Of a stretch of DNA of 64,000 bases, positions 44,886-52,882 are shown piece by piece; positions within the stretch are counted from its first letter, which is position 1, and every line of letters starts with the position of its first letter. The position numbers and the translations under genes were made by a program. The notes below the pieces were generated by a model that was not told the origin of the DNA, ran no database searches, and saw nothing but the letters and a program-made list of their open reading frames with translations. This stretch comes from S5-327 sp965116015 (lineage in GTDB: Bacteria > Chloroflexota > Dehalococcoidia > Lucifugimonadales > Australimonadaceae): assembly GCA_965116015.1 (NCBI GenBank), contig OZ220477.1, positions 744,001 to 808,000 of the forward strand, in the 5' to 3' direction.

Positions 44886-45449
44886 CTACAACAGCCGAAC
44901 CAACCCGATCCCCGCCGCCGTCAGCGCCGTAACGATTGCCCCGGCGATCGCCACACCCGCCGCAATCGCCGGAAGCCCTCGCCGAGCCGGCATCCCCAGC
45001 GCCCACACCGCCAGCGTCCCCGTCCAGGCCCCCGTAAGCGGCAGAGGAATCGCCACCACCAGCACGATCCCCAAAAAACCCAACCGCCGAACCCGATCCC
45101 CCCACTGCGCCTCAACCCGCCGAGTCCGCCACCGCAGCAAACGCCCAACCAAATGCTCCTGACGCTCTATCCGCTCTCCCACCGTCCGCAGCCCAAACAG
45201 AACAAACGGCACAGGCACAAGATTCCCCACAACCGCCAGCGCATACGCCTTCAGCCACCACATATCGTACGTCAGCGCCGCCAGCGGAATCGCCGCACGC
45301 AGCTCCCCAACAGGCGTCATCGCAGCCAGCGCAACCAGCAACTCATCTCGCAATCCCACAGATGCCCAACCTCGACCAGAAGATAGCGCGGCGACCCCTC
45401 CCGCCTCCGCCCCAAGCAAAGAGGAAACCGCCCGCTCCCTACGCATCAT
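44886..45449 (-). CDS. Small multidrug export-type membrane protein (COG2426-like)
   Basis: A 187-residue membrane protein. GELRAAIPLA, VVGNLVPVPFVLFGL and VVAIPLPLTGAWTGTLAVWALG are the conserved segments of the PF06695 family, named for export but with poorly proven function. Four to five spans. Start ATG at 45449; the first 30 residues are soluble and not conserved. It is divergent from the HTH gene, whose strong promoter lies about 75 bp away. Confidence 0.75.
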   Translation of the reverse strand: MMRRERAVSSLLGAEAGGVAALSSGRGWASVGLRDELLVALAAMTPVGELRAAIPLAALTYDMWWLKAYALAVVGNLVPVPFVLFGLRTVGERIERQEHLVGRLLRWRTRRVEAQWGDRVRRLGFLGIVLVVAIPLPLTGAWTGTLAVWALGMPARRGLPAIAAGVAIAGAIVTALTAAGIGLVRLL

Positions 45450-45524
45450 AGCAGCAGAAAACCCTCCGGCAAGAGCGTTCTAAACATTTTCCGAACAACA
45501 ACTAGCGCTTCGGATAGTCAGATG

Positions 45525-45553
45525 TTGACAGACAGTGATACTTCGCATATAAC
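45525..45553 (+). promoter_or_regulatory. Strong sigma70 promoter for the 74-residue HTH protein
   Basis: TTGACA at 45525-45530, 17-bp spacer, TATAAC at 45548-45553, 11 of 12 consensus bases. Expected start near 45560. The local DNA is unusually AT-rich for this genome. A 7-bp GC hairpin (45581-45598) lies in the untranslated leader ahead of AAGGAGGAGT. Confidence 0.85.
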
Positions 45554-45620
45554 TCAACTGTAGGGAGGCTTCGCTGAGCTCCGCCGCCCACGCGGCGGGA
45601 GAAAAAGGAGGAGTCTTGCA

Positions 45621-45845
45621 ATGGCGAAAAAGACGCAGAAAATGACCCAAGTCGAAGACCGGTTCCACCAACCCCTCGAGCGTCTCCTGCCCGAGATGAT
45701 CAACGAGTACGGCCTCACCGTCACCGCCGCCCAGCTCGAAGTGTCCAAAGCGACCCTCAGCTACTGGCTCCTCAAGCTCGGCATCAACGTGCGGCGCGTC
45801 GCCCTCGCCCCCGGCGAATCGCTCGAAATCAAACGCGTCAGCTAG
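45621..45845 (+). CDS. Small helix-turn-helix DNA-binding protein
   Basis: A 74-residue protein starting MAKKTQKMTQVEDRF with an excellent ribosome site. Residues 27-56 form a helix-turn-helix: LTVTAAQLEVSKATLSYWLLKLG, with the Ala and Gly-like turn positions and the recognition helix KATLSYWLLK. A short basic strand region follows (VRRVALAPGESLEIKRV). A near-consensus promoter and structured leader suggest high expression. It could be a nucleoid-type or regulatory protein. The targets are unknown. Confidence 0.8.
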   Translation: MAKKTQKMTQVEDRFHQPLERLLPEMINEYGLTVTAAQLEVSKATLSYWLLKLGINVRRVALAPGESLEIKRVS

Positions 45846-45873
45846 CCCAAAACGCCAGCGCGGCGCCAAACGA

Positions 45874-45931
45874 AGAGGCCCGGCGTTCCCCAATCCCCGA
45901 CAAGCTCGGAGACACCGAACGCCGGGCCTCT
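45874..45931 (+). terminator. Long-stem hairpin behind the HTH gene
   Basis: AGAGGCCCGGCGTTC (45874-45888) pairs perfectly with GAACGCCGGGCCTCT (45917-45931) across a 28-base loop. It starts 28 bp past the stop codon. No T-run follows, so it may be a terminator without a tract or an mRNA-stabilising element. Confidence 0.6.
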
Positions 45932-46125
45932 CGCTATCCAGCCCAGCGCCGCCCCAAGACCCCGCCAGCAAAGCCCCGCCGCTCAGCGCCCCGCCGCTCA
46001 GCGCCCCGCCCGCACCGGACCCCCCTCGCCGATGCGGGCAGCCCGCCTCAGTCCCCCACGCTCCCCCGAACCCCCTCGCCAAGCGAACCCCAGCCCCCCC
46101 CCCGAAGCGCCCTCCATATCTCACC

Positions 46126-46154
46126 TTGACTTGCCGAATCGCTAGTGGTACAAC
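46126..46154 (+). promoter_or_regulatory. Sigma70 promoter for the cytochrome c gene
   Basis: TTGACT at 46126-46131, 17 bp, TACAAC at 46149-46154; transcription start expected near 46161. It lies in a 370-bp gap (45846-46215) otherwise holding the hairpin of the HTH gene and C-rich sequence with GCCCCGCCGCTCA repeated twice around 45970-46005. Confidence 0.75.
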
Positions 46155-46168
46155 GTGATAGAAATCAC
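46155..46168 (+). promoter_or_regulatory. CRP/FNR-type operator at the cytochrome c start site
   Basis: GTGATAGAAATCAC is a perfect 5-4-5 palindrome (GTGAT-AGAA-ATCAC), extended by A to GTGA-N6-TCACA, one base short of the CRP consensus. It directly follows the -10 box and covers the predicted start, a position typical of repression. Confidence 0.6.
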
Positions 46169-46215
46169 AACCTTGCAGGCCCCCTCGCAACCTGCATCGG
46201 ACTCGAGGTAACCCC

Positions 46216-46701
46216 GTGGGCCCTCGCCAACCCGCGCCTCTACTAGCGATCGCCATCCTCGCCCTCACAGCCCTCTCCCTCGCTGCGTGCGCAAACGGCG
46301 CCCCCGTCTCCGCAGCCGAATGCTTCATCGCCAGCGACGGACGCATCGTCCCCGCCTCCGGCCCCGACTGCGACCCTCCCCCAGGAGCCGACGTCGAACC
46401 AACCCCAACCTTCACCCCCATCCCCGTCGGCGGCGGACCCACCGGCGGCGCTGGACTCTTCATCGCCAACGGCTGCGCCACCTGCCACACCCTCGCATCC
46501 GTCCCCCAAGCGCGCGCAAACGTCGGACCCGACCTCACCGGCATCGGCGCCCAAAGCCCCGACTACATCCGCGAATCCATCATCAACCCCGGCGCCGTCA
46601 TCACCGAGGGCTACGAAGACGGCCTTATGCCCATCAACTTCGCCGAAACCATCCCCGAATCCGACCTCAACGCCCTCGTAGACTTCCTCGCAACCCAGTA
46701 G
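46216..46701 (+). CDS. Monoheme cytochrome c, lipoprotein
   Basis: A 161-residue protein from a GTG with GAGGTAA upstream. A signal peptide ends in lipobox LSLAAC. A Pro/Thr-rich linker (DVEPTPTFTPIPVGG) leads to a class I cytochrome c domain: heme site CATCH and distal Met in GLMPINFAETI, ending DLNALVDFLATQ. It resembles the C-terminal cytochrome domain of cytochrome oxidase subunit II. Expected to be anchored outside the membrane as an electron carrier. Its promoter carries a CRP/FNR-like site, consistent with redox or carbon control. Confidence 0.92.
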   Translation: MGPRQPAPLLAIAILALTALSLAACANGAPVSAAECFIASDGRIVPASGPDCDPPPGADVEPTPTFTPIPVGGGPTGGAGLFIANGCATCHTLASVPQARANVGPDLTGIGAQSPDYIRESIINPGAVITEGYEDGLMPINFAETIPESDLNALVDFLATQ

Positions 46702-46936
46702 CCCCCCGCACCCCCGCCTAACAGCGCGCGACACATTGCCCTCCTACCCCAACCGCCAGCCCAGTGCGCCGCCTGCCCCTCCCCCATCCGGCGCCCGGCG
46801 CCCCGCAGCTCAACCCGAACCCAGCGCCCCTGCATCCCCCACTGCGCCGCATCCCCGACTAAGCCGCCCCGGTGAAGCCCCCTCGCTTAGGCCGCCCCGC
46901 TTTAGACCATCCCGCTTTAGGCTAGCTTTAGGCTAA
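46702..46936. other. Intergenic region before dnaN promoter
   Basis: C-rich spacer ending in short repeats of the type CGCTTTAGGCTA/GCTTAGGCCGCC around 46880-46935. No DnaA boxes (TTATCCACA-like) were seen, so the repeats do not indicate an origin. No gene recognised. Confidence 0.5.
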
Positions 46937-46965
46937 TTGAAGCTTGCCCCCCGCCCGCATATACT
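46937..46965 (+). promoter_or_regulatory. Sigma70 promoter for dnaN
   Basis: TTGAAG at 46937-46942, 17 bp, TATACT at 46960-46965. Start expected about 44 bases before the ATG at 47016. The AT-rich patch is conspicuous in this GC-rich region. Confidence 0.75.
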
Positions 46966-47015
46966 AGGCCGCCAGCTACCCCGCCCCCCAACCACAACAT
47001 CTTGAGGTCCAGCAG

Positions 47016-48143
47016 ATGCAGATCAAGTGCCTCCAGGAGAATCTCAGCCACGGCCTCGGCGTCGTCCAGCGAGCCGTCGCCACCCGCACAACACTCCCCA
47101 TCACACAGCACGTCCTCCTCTCCACCGACGAAGGACGCCTCAAACTCTCCGCCACCAACCTCGACATCGCCATCAGCACATGGATCGGCGGCGAAATATC
47201 CTCCGAAGGCTCCGTAACCGCCCTCGCGCGAACCCTCATCGACCTCGTCAACTCCCTCGGACCCCAAACCATCGACCTCGCCTCCAACTCCCAGGAACGC
47301 GGCGTCGAAATCAAAGGCAACCGCTCCCAACACTCCATCAACGGCGCCAGCGCCAGCGAATTCCCACCCATGCCCGCCATCGGCGACGGATCCACAACCC
47401 GCATCAACGGATACCAACTCCGCGACGCCATACACCAAGTCGCCTTCGCCGCCGCCGTCGAAGACTCCAGACCCGTCCTCACAGGCGTCAACGTCGAACT
47501 CGAAGGATCCCAGATCACCCTCGCCGCCGCCGACGGCTTCCGCCTCGCCGTACGATCCGCCAAACTCCTCGACCCCGTCGACGAGAAACTCTCCGTCATC
47601 ATCCCCGCAAGAGCCCTCGCCGAAATCGAACGCCTAATCGACAGCGACGACCCCATCGACATCGTCATCAACACACAGCGAAGCCAGATCCTCTTCCGCC
47701 TCAAAAACATCGAATTCGTCTCCCAACTCATCCAGGGAACCTTCCCCAACTACAGCCAACTCATCCCCCACGAACGAACCACACGCGCAGTCGTCGACCT
47801 CGGCGAACTCAAACGCTCCTCTCGAACCGCCGCCATCTTCGCCAAAGACGGCTCCGGCATCATCCGACTCCTCATCGACTCCGAATCAGGCGACTCCGGC
47901 AAACTCACCATCTCCTCGCGCGCCGACGAAATCGGCGACAGCGTCGGCGACATCGAAGCCGACATCGAAGGCCCCGTCGGCAAAATCGCCTTCAACAGCC
48001 GCTTCCTCAACGACGTCCTCGCCGTCATCGCCAAAGACAAAGTCGCCCTCGAAATGACAACCTCCTCAAGCCCAGGCGTCATACGACCCCTCGACGACCC
48101 CGACTACGTCCACGTCGTAATGCCAATGTTCGTCCAGTGGTAA
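47016..48143 (+). CDS. dnaN: DNA polymerase III beta subunit (sliding clamp)
   Basis: A 375-residue clamp with three repeated clamp folds, from MQIKCLQENLSHGLGVVQRAV. Typical blocks: LLSTDEGRLKLSATNLDIAIS, AVEDSRPVLTGVNVELEG with the AADGFRLAV strand, and the C-terminal DPDYVHVVMPMFVQW ending in the MPM-like segment of clamps. It encircles DNA and tethers polymerase. It has its own promoter and is not next to dnaA, recF or gyrB, unlike in many bacteria. Confidence 0.95.
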   Translation: MQIKCLQENLSHGLGVVQRAVATRTTLPITQHVLLSTDEGRLKLSATNLDIAISTWIGGEISSEGSVTALARTLIDLVNSLGPQTIDLASNSQERGVEIKGNRSQHSINGASASEFPPMPAIGDGSTTRINGYQLRDAIHQVAFAAAVEDSRPVLTGVNVELEGSQITLAAADGFRLAVRSAKLLDPVDEKLSVIIPARALAEIERLIDSDDPIDIVINTQRSQILFRLKNIEFVSQLIQGTFPNYSQLIPHERTTRAVVDLGELKRSSRTAAIFAKDGSGIIRLLIDSESGDSGKLTISSRADEIGDSVGDIEADIEGPVGKIAFNSRFLNDVLAVIAKDKVALEMTTSSSPGVIRPLDDPDYVHVVMPMFVQW

Positions 48144-48232
48144 CGTAAACGGCTCCCCCAACCCCAGACCCCTACAACAACCCCGCCCCTCTGACCGCCG
48201 CCCAAACTGACCTCAACAACCTCCTCGCCCAT

Positions 48233-48410
48233 ACCGATGCTCCTCCACTAATAACCCAAACTCCCAACCCAATCCCACAACCCCCCACAACCCCCCCAAC
48301 CCAGCGCCCACCCCGCACCGATGCTCCTTCGCTAGCAAACCCAAACTCCCAACCCAATCCCACAACCCCCCACAACCCCCCCAACCCCCACCCACCCAGC
48401 GCCCACCCCG
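48233..48410. repeat. 84-bp tandem duplication between dnaN and the DUF2958-like gene
   Basis: ACCGATGCTCCT starts copies at 48233 and 48317, followed in both by CCCAAACTCCCAACCCAATCCC and CACAACCCCCC. It makes up most of the 360-bp gap 48144-48503. No gene was recognised. Confidence 0.75.
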
Positions 48411-48503
48411 CGCGGGAATACCCGCCCCACACGCAGCTTCAGCAGTCCTGACTACCCCGGCGCCCATCCCCCGCAGGGATGCCCCCCGAAAGAGCCGCTC
48501 CCT

Positions 48504-48863
48504 ATGACAACCAGCGAAGGCCAGCTCCTCCTCAACAACCTCCTCCCCCCGGAAATGCGGAAGCAACTCCAGGACAATGGACTCCACGACGACCACGACC
48601 CTCCCCCCGTAGCCAGACTCTACACCCCCTACGGCAAATGGTCCTGGCTCCTCGCCCTCCAGGACCCCGAAGACCCAGACAAGATCCTCTGCCTCGCCGA
48701 CATGGGCATCGGCCAGCCGGAACTCGGCTACATCAGCCTCTCCCTCCTCGCCGACTACGACATCCGCGGAATCCCCATCCAGCTCGACCGCAGCGCCACA
48801 TTCAACAAACCCCTCTCCTCGTACGCCAACCGCGCAACCCACAGCGGCAAAATCGAACTCTAA
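48504..48863 (+). CDS. DUF2958-like protein
   Basis: A 119-residue soluble protein. LLPPEMRKQLQDNG, VARLYTPYGKWSWLLALQDPEDPDKILCLADMG and QPELGYISLSLLADYDIRGIPIQLDRS match the layout of DUF2958 (target-value + DPEDPD + PELGY). DUF2958 genes are typically carried on plasmids and integrative elements and have no assigned activity. It lies immediately upstream of the disrupted MFS copy and the low-GC insertion, consistent with mobile DNA history here. Confidence 0.75.
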   Translation: MTTSEGQLLLNNLLPPEMRKQLQDNGLHDDHDPPPVARLYTPYGKWSWLLALQDPEDPDKILCLADMGIGQPELGYISLSLLADYDIRGIPIQLDRSATFNKPLSSYANRATHSGKIEL

Positions 48864-49123
48864 CCCAAGCCCGCAACCCCGACTCCCCACCCCATCCCCA
48901 AGCCCCCCGACTCCCCACCCCCACGCGCAACCCACCCCGTAGCGTGCAACCTCCCCCCGTGACCCTCCCCCCAGCGCCCAACCCCGCCCCTCCCCGAACC
49001 GACCACGCGCCGGCGCCCCCTCCTGCCGCTCCTCCTCCAGCTCCACCTACCCTCCATCGTCCTCGGATTCGGAATGGGCGCCACGATCCCCGTCGTCCCC
49101 GAATTCGCCAAATCCTTCGGCGT

Positions 49124-49560
49124 TGTGGTATCTATCATTCGATTCAGAAATCCGAATTCACGCCGAGCCGGAGTGTTTGGCGATGACTTACAAGGGGTAG
49201 TAGGGAATGGGCAAGTCGGGTTGGCTCTTTGTGGGGCTTTTTACGGGATTGCTCGTCGGGGCTATATGGGCAAGCAGCTTTAGCATTATCGGGGCGGTTC
49301 GGGGGGTCATCGGTTATGTGGTCGCTATCATCGTAACGGTCTCCGATTGGATGTTCTTCTTTGGCATTTTATGGTTCGTCGCAGTTGTTATTCCAATGGC
49401 TGCAGTAACTCTCTCGGTTATGTTGGGGCAGAATCTGCTAAGGCGCTGGCGTGGGCGCGGAGCGGAGCCAGGGCGTGGGAAAGGGGCGTAGAGGGCGGTC
49501 TAGGTCGAGGGCTGAGGGTTGTGGGACGGGCGGGGATGCTAGAGGGGCATTCCCATCCTT
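49124..49560 (+). other. 437-bp lower-GC foreign insert within the MFS copy
   Basis: The sequence switches abruptly from C-rich to mixed composition at 49124 (GTGGTATCTATCATTCG...) and back at 49561. It uses T- and A-ending codons unlike its surroundings. No terminal inverted repeats, target duplication or transposase were seen. It contains the small membrane-protein gene at 49207-49491. Confidence 0.75.
49207..49491 (+). CDS. Small two-to-three-span membrane protein on foreign DNA
   Basis: A 94-residue protein MGKSGWLFVGLFTGLLVG, with hydrophobic spans at about residues 5-25, 29-50 and 52-76 and a basic tail LRRWRGRGAEPGRGKG. An AGGGGTAGTAGGG stretch lies before the ATG. Codon usage (TTT, TTA, GTT, ATT) differs sharply from neighbours, pointing to transfer. 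No family is recognised. Confidence 0.55.
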   Translation: MGKSGWLFVGLFTGLLVGAIWASSFSIIGAVRGVIGYVVAIIVTVSDWMFFFGILWFVAVVIPMAAVTLSVMLGQNLLRRWRGRGAEPGRGKGA

Positions 49561-49659
49561 TTCACCCTCGCCCTCAGCGCCATCGGAACCGCCGGAATAC
49601 TCTCCTCCCTCATCCTCGCCGCCCTCGTCCCCGAAACCAACCGCCCACACAAACCCCCA

Positions 49660-49676
49660 CCCCCCCCCCCCCCCCC
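49660..49676. repeat. 17-C homopolymer upstream of the intact MFS gene
   Basis: Seventeen consecutive C residues, 37 bp before the GTG start at 49713. Such tracts slip during replication and can vary expression, but they are also assembly-prone. Confidence 0.8.
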
Positions 49677-49712
49677 ACGCGCGCCCCGCCCCGTTGCGTG
49701 TAAGCTCCCCCC

Positions 49713-50975
49713 GTGACCCTCCCCCCAGAGCCCAACCCCCACCCTCCCCCCGAACCCGCCACGCGCCGGCGACCCCTCCTGTCGCTCCTCCTCCAGCTCC
49801 ACCTACCCTCCATCGCCCTCGGATTCGGAATGGGCGCCACAATCCCCGTCGTCCCCGAATTCGCCAAATCCTTCGGCGTCGGCCCCGGCCAGGCATCCCT
49901 CGTCTTCGTCGCCAACATGCTCGGAGGCCTCACCGCCAGCGTCCCCATCGGATACCTCCTCGACAGAATCGGCCGGCGACGCATCCTCATCCTCGGCCCA
50001 GCCCTCACCGCACTCGCCGCACTCCTCACCGCCTCCGCCGCCTCATTCCCCCTCCTCCTCCTCTACCGCTTCATCGGAGGATGGGGAACCCAAATGTGGA
50101 CCCTCAGCCGACTCACCATGATCGCCGACTCCAACCCCTCCGCCTCCCGCGGACGCATGATCACCAGCCTCCTCGGCGTCCAGCACGTCGGAACCCTCGC
50201 CGGACCCCTCGCCGGAGGCCTCATCGCCGTAACCTACGGCCTCCAAGCCGCCTTCATCCTCCAGGGAGCCTTCGCCCTCCTCGCCGTCGCCCCCGGATTC
50301 CTCACCCCCGAAACCGCCCCCAAAGGCCAACCCCAAAACCCCGCAGGGCAGGGGAGCCCAACCCCCGCCTTCGCCTGGAGATCCCTCCTCTCACCGCCAA
50401 TCCCACTAATGTTCCTCGCCCAATGGCTCGGAATGACCGCCCGCGGCGGCATCGTCGCCGGCAGCACAGTCTTCGTCTACGCCTCCTACGCCTACAACGC
50501 CGACCCCCGAACCCTCGGCCTCCTCAGCTCCCTTATGGCCGGCGCCGGCATCCCCCTCACCTTCGCCGCCGGATACCTCATGGACCGCTTCGGACGCAAA
50601 ACCACCATCGTCCCAGGCCTCGCCATCCTCGGCGCAGCCATGACCTTCCTCGGCGCCGCCTCATTCCTCAACCTCGGATTCTCCTACTTCGTCGCAGGCT
50701 TCATCGTCCTCCAAACCACCAACAGCCTCCTCACCGGCTCCTGGCAAGTCATCGGCTCCGACCTCGCCCCGCCAGCCGCCAGAGGACGCTTCTTCGCCGT
50801 CGGACGCACCGTCACCCAGGCCGGCTTCGCCACAAACCCCGCCCTCTTCTCCCTCTGCGTCGCACTCTCCGGCTTCACCCTCGCCCTCGGCGTCATCGGA
50901 ACCGCCGGAATACTCTCCTCCCTCATCCTCGCCGCCCTCGTCCCCGAAACAAACCGCCCCCGCAACCCCCCCTAA
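49713..50975 (+). CDS. MFS transporter
   Basis: A 420-residue, 12-span carrier from GTG. MFS motif A reads GYLLDRIGRRRILILG in the first half and GYLMDRFGRKTTIVPG in the second. GMGATIPVVPEFAKSFGV opens TM1. The cytosolic loop contains NPAGQGSPTP, encoded over a GGGCAGGGGAG element, suggesting that element inserted in the loop. The DUF2958-like gene and the broken copy lie upstream. Substrate unknown; it is of the drug/metabolite antiporter type. Confidence 0.9.
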   Translation: MTLPPEPNPHPPPEPATRRRPLLSLLLQLHLPSIALGFGMGATIPVVPEFAKSFGVGPGQASLVFVANMLGGLTASVPIGYLLDRIGRRRILILGPALTALAALLTASAASFPLLLLYRFIGGWGTQMWTLSRLTMIADSNPSASRGRMITSLLGVQHVGTLAGPLAGGLIAVTYGLQAAFILQGAFALLAVAPGFLTPETAPKGQPQNPAGQGSPTPAFAWRSLLSPPIPLMFLAQWLGMTARGGIVAGSTVFVYASYAYNADPRTLGLLSSLMAGAGIPLTFAAGYLMDRFGRKTTIVPGLAILGAAMTFLGAASFLNLGFSYFVAGFIVLQTTNSLLTGSWQVIGSDLAPPAARGRFFAVGRTVTQAGFATNPALFSLCVALSGFTLALGVIGTAGILSSLILAALVPETNRPRNPP

Positions 50976-51045
50976 CCGCGTACCATAAACCCCCGCGCTC
51001 CCCAACCCCCGACCCCAACCAAACCACAAACCAAAGGAACCCGCC

Positions 51046-51480
51046 ATGACCAACCACAACAACCTCAAATCAAACATCATCCCCGGATTGCGCTACCGCA
51101 ACGCCCCCGCCGCCATCGACTGGCTCTGCAACGTCCTCGGCTTCGAGCGCCATCTCGTCGTCCCCGGCGACGACGACGGAACAATCGCCCACGCCCAGCT
51201 AACCCTCGGCAACGGAATGATAATGCTCGGATCCCACCGCGACGCCCCCGACAACATCGTCGCCCCTCCCGAAACAAACAACTCCCCCCTCACCCAAAGC
51301 GCATACATCGTCGTCAGCGACATCCAAGCCCACTACCAGCGCGCCAAAGCCGCCGGAGCGCACATCGTCATGGAACTCGAAGAACAGCATTACGGAGGCA
51401 GCCTCTACACCGCGCGCGACCCCGAAGGCCAGCTCTGGTGCATCGGCTCCTACAACCCCTGGGCCGACGCCGCCCCCTAA
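51046..51480 (+). CDS. VOC-family protein, PhnB/glyoxalase-like
   Basis: A 144-residue VOC protein: IIPGLRYRNAPAAIDWLCNVLGFERH opens as in PhnB-like proteins, AHAQLTLGNGMIMLGS is the second strand block, and GGSLYTARDPEGQLWCIGSYNPW ends it with the DPEG..W pattern. A metal His is expected at IAHAQL and a Glu near the end is replaced by Trp/Cys context, so catalysis is uncertain. CAAAGGA lies before the ATG. Single gene. Confidence 0.85.
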   Translation: MTNHNNLKSNIIPGLRYRNAPAAIDWLCNVLGFERHLVVPGDDDGTIAHAQLTLGNGMIMLGSHRDAPDNIVAPPETNNSPLTQSAYIVVSDIQAHYQRAKAAGAHIVMELEEQHYGGSLYTARDPEGQLWCIGSYNPWADAAP

Positions 51481-51630
51481 CCCCTCCCCGGAAAACGCGA
51501 ACCTCCAGCGCCTCCCACCCCCTGCAACGCCCCGCAAACAACCGCTGCGCCCCCGCCCCGCCCCACTTCGCAGAGAAGACCGACGCGCAGATCACCGCGC
51601 GTTGCACAGCCCCCCAGAGAAACGAAAACC

Positions 51631-52413
51631 CTACGTCTCCAGAATCCCCCGCTCCGACGGAAACAGCGCAAGCAGCCCCCCATCCACATTGATATTCTCA
51701 CCCGTAATGAACCCCGACAACGGCGACGCCAGAAACAGCGCCGCCTGAGCCTGATCCGCCGGCTCCCCCCACCTCCCCAGCGGAATATTCCGCGGCCTCT
51801 CCGCACGCGGCGCCGTCGAACCCCCCGGCGTAGTCCCCCTGCTCTCCCCCGTCTGCGTCGGCGTTATCGAATTCACCCGAATCCCATACGGCGCCAGCTG
51901 AATCGCCATCGTCCGCGTCATCTGCAGCACCGCCCCCTTCGACGCCGAATACGCAATGAACCCAGCCTTCCCCCGATGACCCGTCGTCGACGCAGTATTC
52001 ACAATCGCCCCGCCAGCGCCCTGCGCAACCATCCGGCGCGCCGCCTGCTGACTACACAGCATCGTCCCGTCCATAATCACCGACTGCACCCACTTCCACC
52101 TCTCATACTCAACATCCAGAATCCCCGCCTCATTATTCACCGCCGCATTATTCACCAGCACATCCACACGCCCATAAGCCTCGTCCGCAGCCCTGAACAC
52201 AGCCTCCACCCCCTCCGGAGACGAAATATCCGCGCTCACCCCAACAGCGTCTCCCCCCAACTCCCGCACCGACAAAGCCGCCTGCTCCGCCCGATCGTCC
52301 AGAAAATCAACGCACACCACCCGCGCCCCCTCCCGCGCCAGCGCCCGCGCAATCTCCACCCCGATATTCGGACCGCTCCCAGTAACCACCGCCGCCTTCC
52401 CATCAAGCAACAT
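51631..52413 (-). CDS. Short-chain dehydrogenase/reductase
   Basis: A 260-residue SDR starting MLLDGKAAVVTGSG after GAGGAGG. Cofactor motif TGSGPNIG (TGxxxGxG), NNAAVNN, catalytic Ser in NTASTTGHRG, and Tyr-Lys in AYSASKGA are all present. The second strand ends VVCVDF, with Asp favouring NAD over NADP. NVDGGLLAL is the usual SDR ending. A Gly/Thr/Ser-rich insert lies at the substrate loop (TGESRGTTPGGSTAP). Substrate unknown. Confidence 0.92.
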   Translation of the reverse strand: MLLDGKAAVVTGSGPNIGVEIARALAREGARVVCVDFLDDRAEQAALSVRELGGDAVGVSADISSPEGVEAVFRAADEAYGRVDVLVNNAAVNNEAGILDVEYERWKWVQSVIMDGTMLCSQQAARRMVAQGAGGAIVNTASTTGHRGKAGFIAYSASKGAVLQMTRTMAIQLAPYGIRVNSITPTQTGESRGTTPGGSTAPRAERPRNIPLGRWGEPADQAQAALFLASPLSGFITGENINVDGGLLALFPSERGILET

Positions 52414-52882
52414 CCCCAACCTCCTCGCCTAACCGGCAGAATCCCCCGCATCCTACCACCCCCCTCAACCCCCTGGCGTAACGCCCTCGCCCCATCCCGC
52501 CTCGAACCCTCCTCAACACCATCGGAACCCACCGCGACCGCCAAGCGCTCCCCCTTCAAAAACCTCCTAACCCGAACAGAACACCCCTCCCCCAACAGAC
52601 CCATCGCCTCCCAGCCCGGATAGCCTCCTCGCACGGAGCCTCGCGATGCGCGTCAACGGTCGGAATGTGGAGCGAACAAGGAGAGCGCCGCTTGCGCGGC
52701 GGCAAGCGGAACGACTAGGGGAAAGCGGAGTGCATTCCGAGAGGGTAGCGGTGGGGTAGGGGTAGGAGAACCCAGAATTCCGATAAGCCGGAGTAAACCG
52801 AGCGGCGGCCGCAAGGAACAGCCGCATACCCAGCGCCCCCCGAAACGCGCCCGATGATGCCACCGACGCCTGCCCCCCACCC
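52414..52882. other. 469-bp gap holding a purine-rich, possibly structured segment
   Basis: From about 52640 to 52800 the plus strand turns from C-rich to G/A-rich. GGAATG (about 52662) can pair with CATTCC (about 52734), enclosing a GC hairpin (GCCGCTTGCGCGGCGGC). The rest has several GGGTAGGGG runs. No credible reading frame was seen. This might be a structured RNA or a relic of transferred DNA. Confidence 0.4.

Larger units (their letters stand above)
48959..49650 (+). pseudogene. Decayed MFS transporter copy with its middle replaced
   Basis: 48959-49123 matches the start of the intact MFS gene at 49713 (same GTG, same upstream 40 bases), but a 2-bp deletion near residue 12 shifts the frame. 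49561-49650 matches the intact gene's last 90 or so bases (from TTCACCCTCGCCCTC). The roughly 1,000 bp between them is missing, replaced by 437 bp of unrelated DNA. No function is expected. Confidence 0.85.

Noticed and set aside
46880..47015. Replication origin next to dnaN
   Set aside because: No DnaA boxes and no dnaA/recF neighbours; the AT-rich patch is explained by the promoter.
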